DNA from: Candidatus Roizmanbacteria bacterium CG11_big_fil_rev_8_21_14_0_20_36_8 | GTDB lineage: Bacteria; Patescibacteriota; Microgenomatia; UBA1406; GWC2-37-13 | Length of the DNA stretch: 5,798 nucleotides | Reading direction: 5' to 3' | NCBI GenBank assembly: GCA_002796045.1 | Contig: PCVM01000017.1 | Span: 10,597-16,394, forward strand | In this document: in pieces, positions 5,623-5,798 of the stretch | Numbering within the stretch: position 1 is the stretch's first letter | How the letters are laid out: every line of letters starts with the position of its first letter | Position numbers and translations under genes: made by a program | The notes under the pieces: generated by a model | Told to the model about the DNA's origin: nothing | Database searches by the model: none | Seen by the model: the letters and a program-made list of their open reading frames with translations, nothing else

Positions 5623-5798
5623 TTTTTTAAGAGTTTGATCCTGGCTCAGGATGAATGCTAGCAGTGCGCCTGAGATATGCAAGTCGAGCGTTGCCTTGAT
5701 GGAGCTTGCTCCAGATGGGAAGCGGCGGACGGCTGAGTAATACGCAGGAACTTGCCCCTAGGTAGGAAATAGCTCACCGAAAGGTGGGGTAATGCCCT
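5623..5798 (+). rRNA. rrs: 16S ribosomal RNA, 5' end (continues beyond window)
   Basis: The segment from 5630 to 5649 is an exact match to the universal bacterial 27F site (AGAGTTTGATC, then CTGGCTCAG). Because that site begins at E. coli position 8, the mature 5' end is placed near 5623. ATGCAAGTCGAGCG (5678-5691), a variable hairpin with TGGAGC/GCTCCA (5700-5715), GGCGGACGG and TGAGTAATACG follow in the normal order. About 176 nt are present. The usual ACGCTGGCGGCG block reads ATGCTAGCAGTG (5655-5666), and ACGGGTGAG reads ACGGCTGAG, which marks a divergent lineage compatible with CPR. The gene is transcribed from the promoter at 5366. Confidence 0.97.

Noticed and set aside
1..5798. UGA recoding, CRISPR arrays, insertion sequences and tRNA genes
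   Set aside because: Long frames are intact with the standard code. No spaced repeats, transposase motifs, terminal inverted repeats or cloverleaf patterns were seen.

Overview
The window is AT-rich and most likely comes from a Patescibacteria (Candidate Phyla Radiation, CPR) genome. The grounds are the pilin (an FTLVE N-terminus followed by a KSRDTKRLKDL block and a YLNTVPVDPSN motif), the O-antigen-ligase protein with TPR-like repeats, the lack of any visible Shine-Dalgarno sequence, and the unusual 5' end of the 16S rRNA gene. This placement rests on remembered family resemblance, not on a search, and I cannot fix the class. Glycine is encoded by GGN codons, no long frame is broken by TGA, and all five visible stop codons are TAA, so nothing suggests UGA recoding.

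Left part (1-2254, + strand): a type IV pilus cluster. It holds the C-terminal end of the PilT-type retraction ATPase, then 6 bp later the PilC/GspF-type inner-membrane platform protein, then a type IV prepilin. The prepilin has its own sigma70-like promoter (TTGACA at 1606) and a (TTA)7 microsatellite where a ribosome binding site would normally lie. A GAAA-capped hairpin with T-runs on both sides follows the pilin and can end transcription from both directions.

Middle (2289-4283, - strand): a 664-residue polytopic membrane protein with an O-antigen ligase/Wzy_C domain and a C-terminal TPR-like region. It converges on the pilin gene and could act on surface glycans or on glycosylation of the pilin. 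The second role is inference from position only.

Right part (4284-5798, + strand): a divergent MreB/Mbl-like actin homologue whose ATG directly abuts the ATG of the ligase gene (the shared palindrome CATATG). A perfect TATAAT sits 6 nt before the ligase ATG, so that mRNA may be leaderless. The MreB homologue keeps the phosphate-1 loop but differs at the positions that normally carry the catalytic Glu and Thr and in the adenosine loop. After it comes a near-consensus promoter (TTGACA, 17 bp, TACAAT), a leader of about 220 nt with two hairpins, and the first ~176 nt of a 16S rRNA gene that runs off the window.

The most interesting points are the zero-gap divergent start codons with a probable leaderless transcript, the degenerate MreB paralogue, the pilin-leader microsatellite, and the general absence of Shine-Dalgarno sequences.
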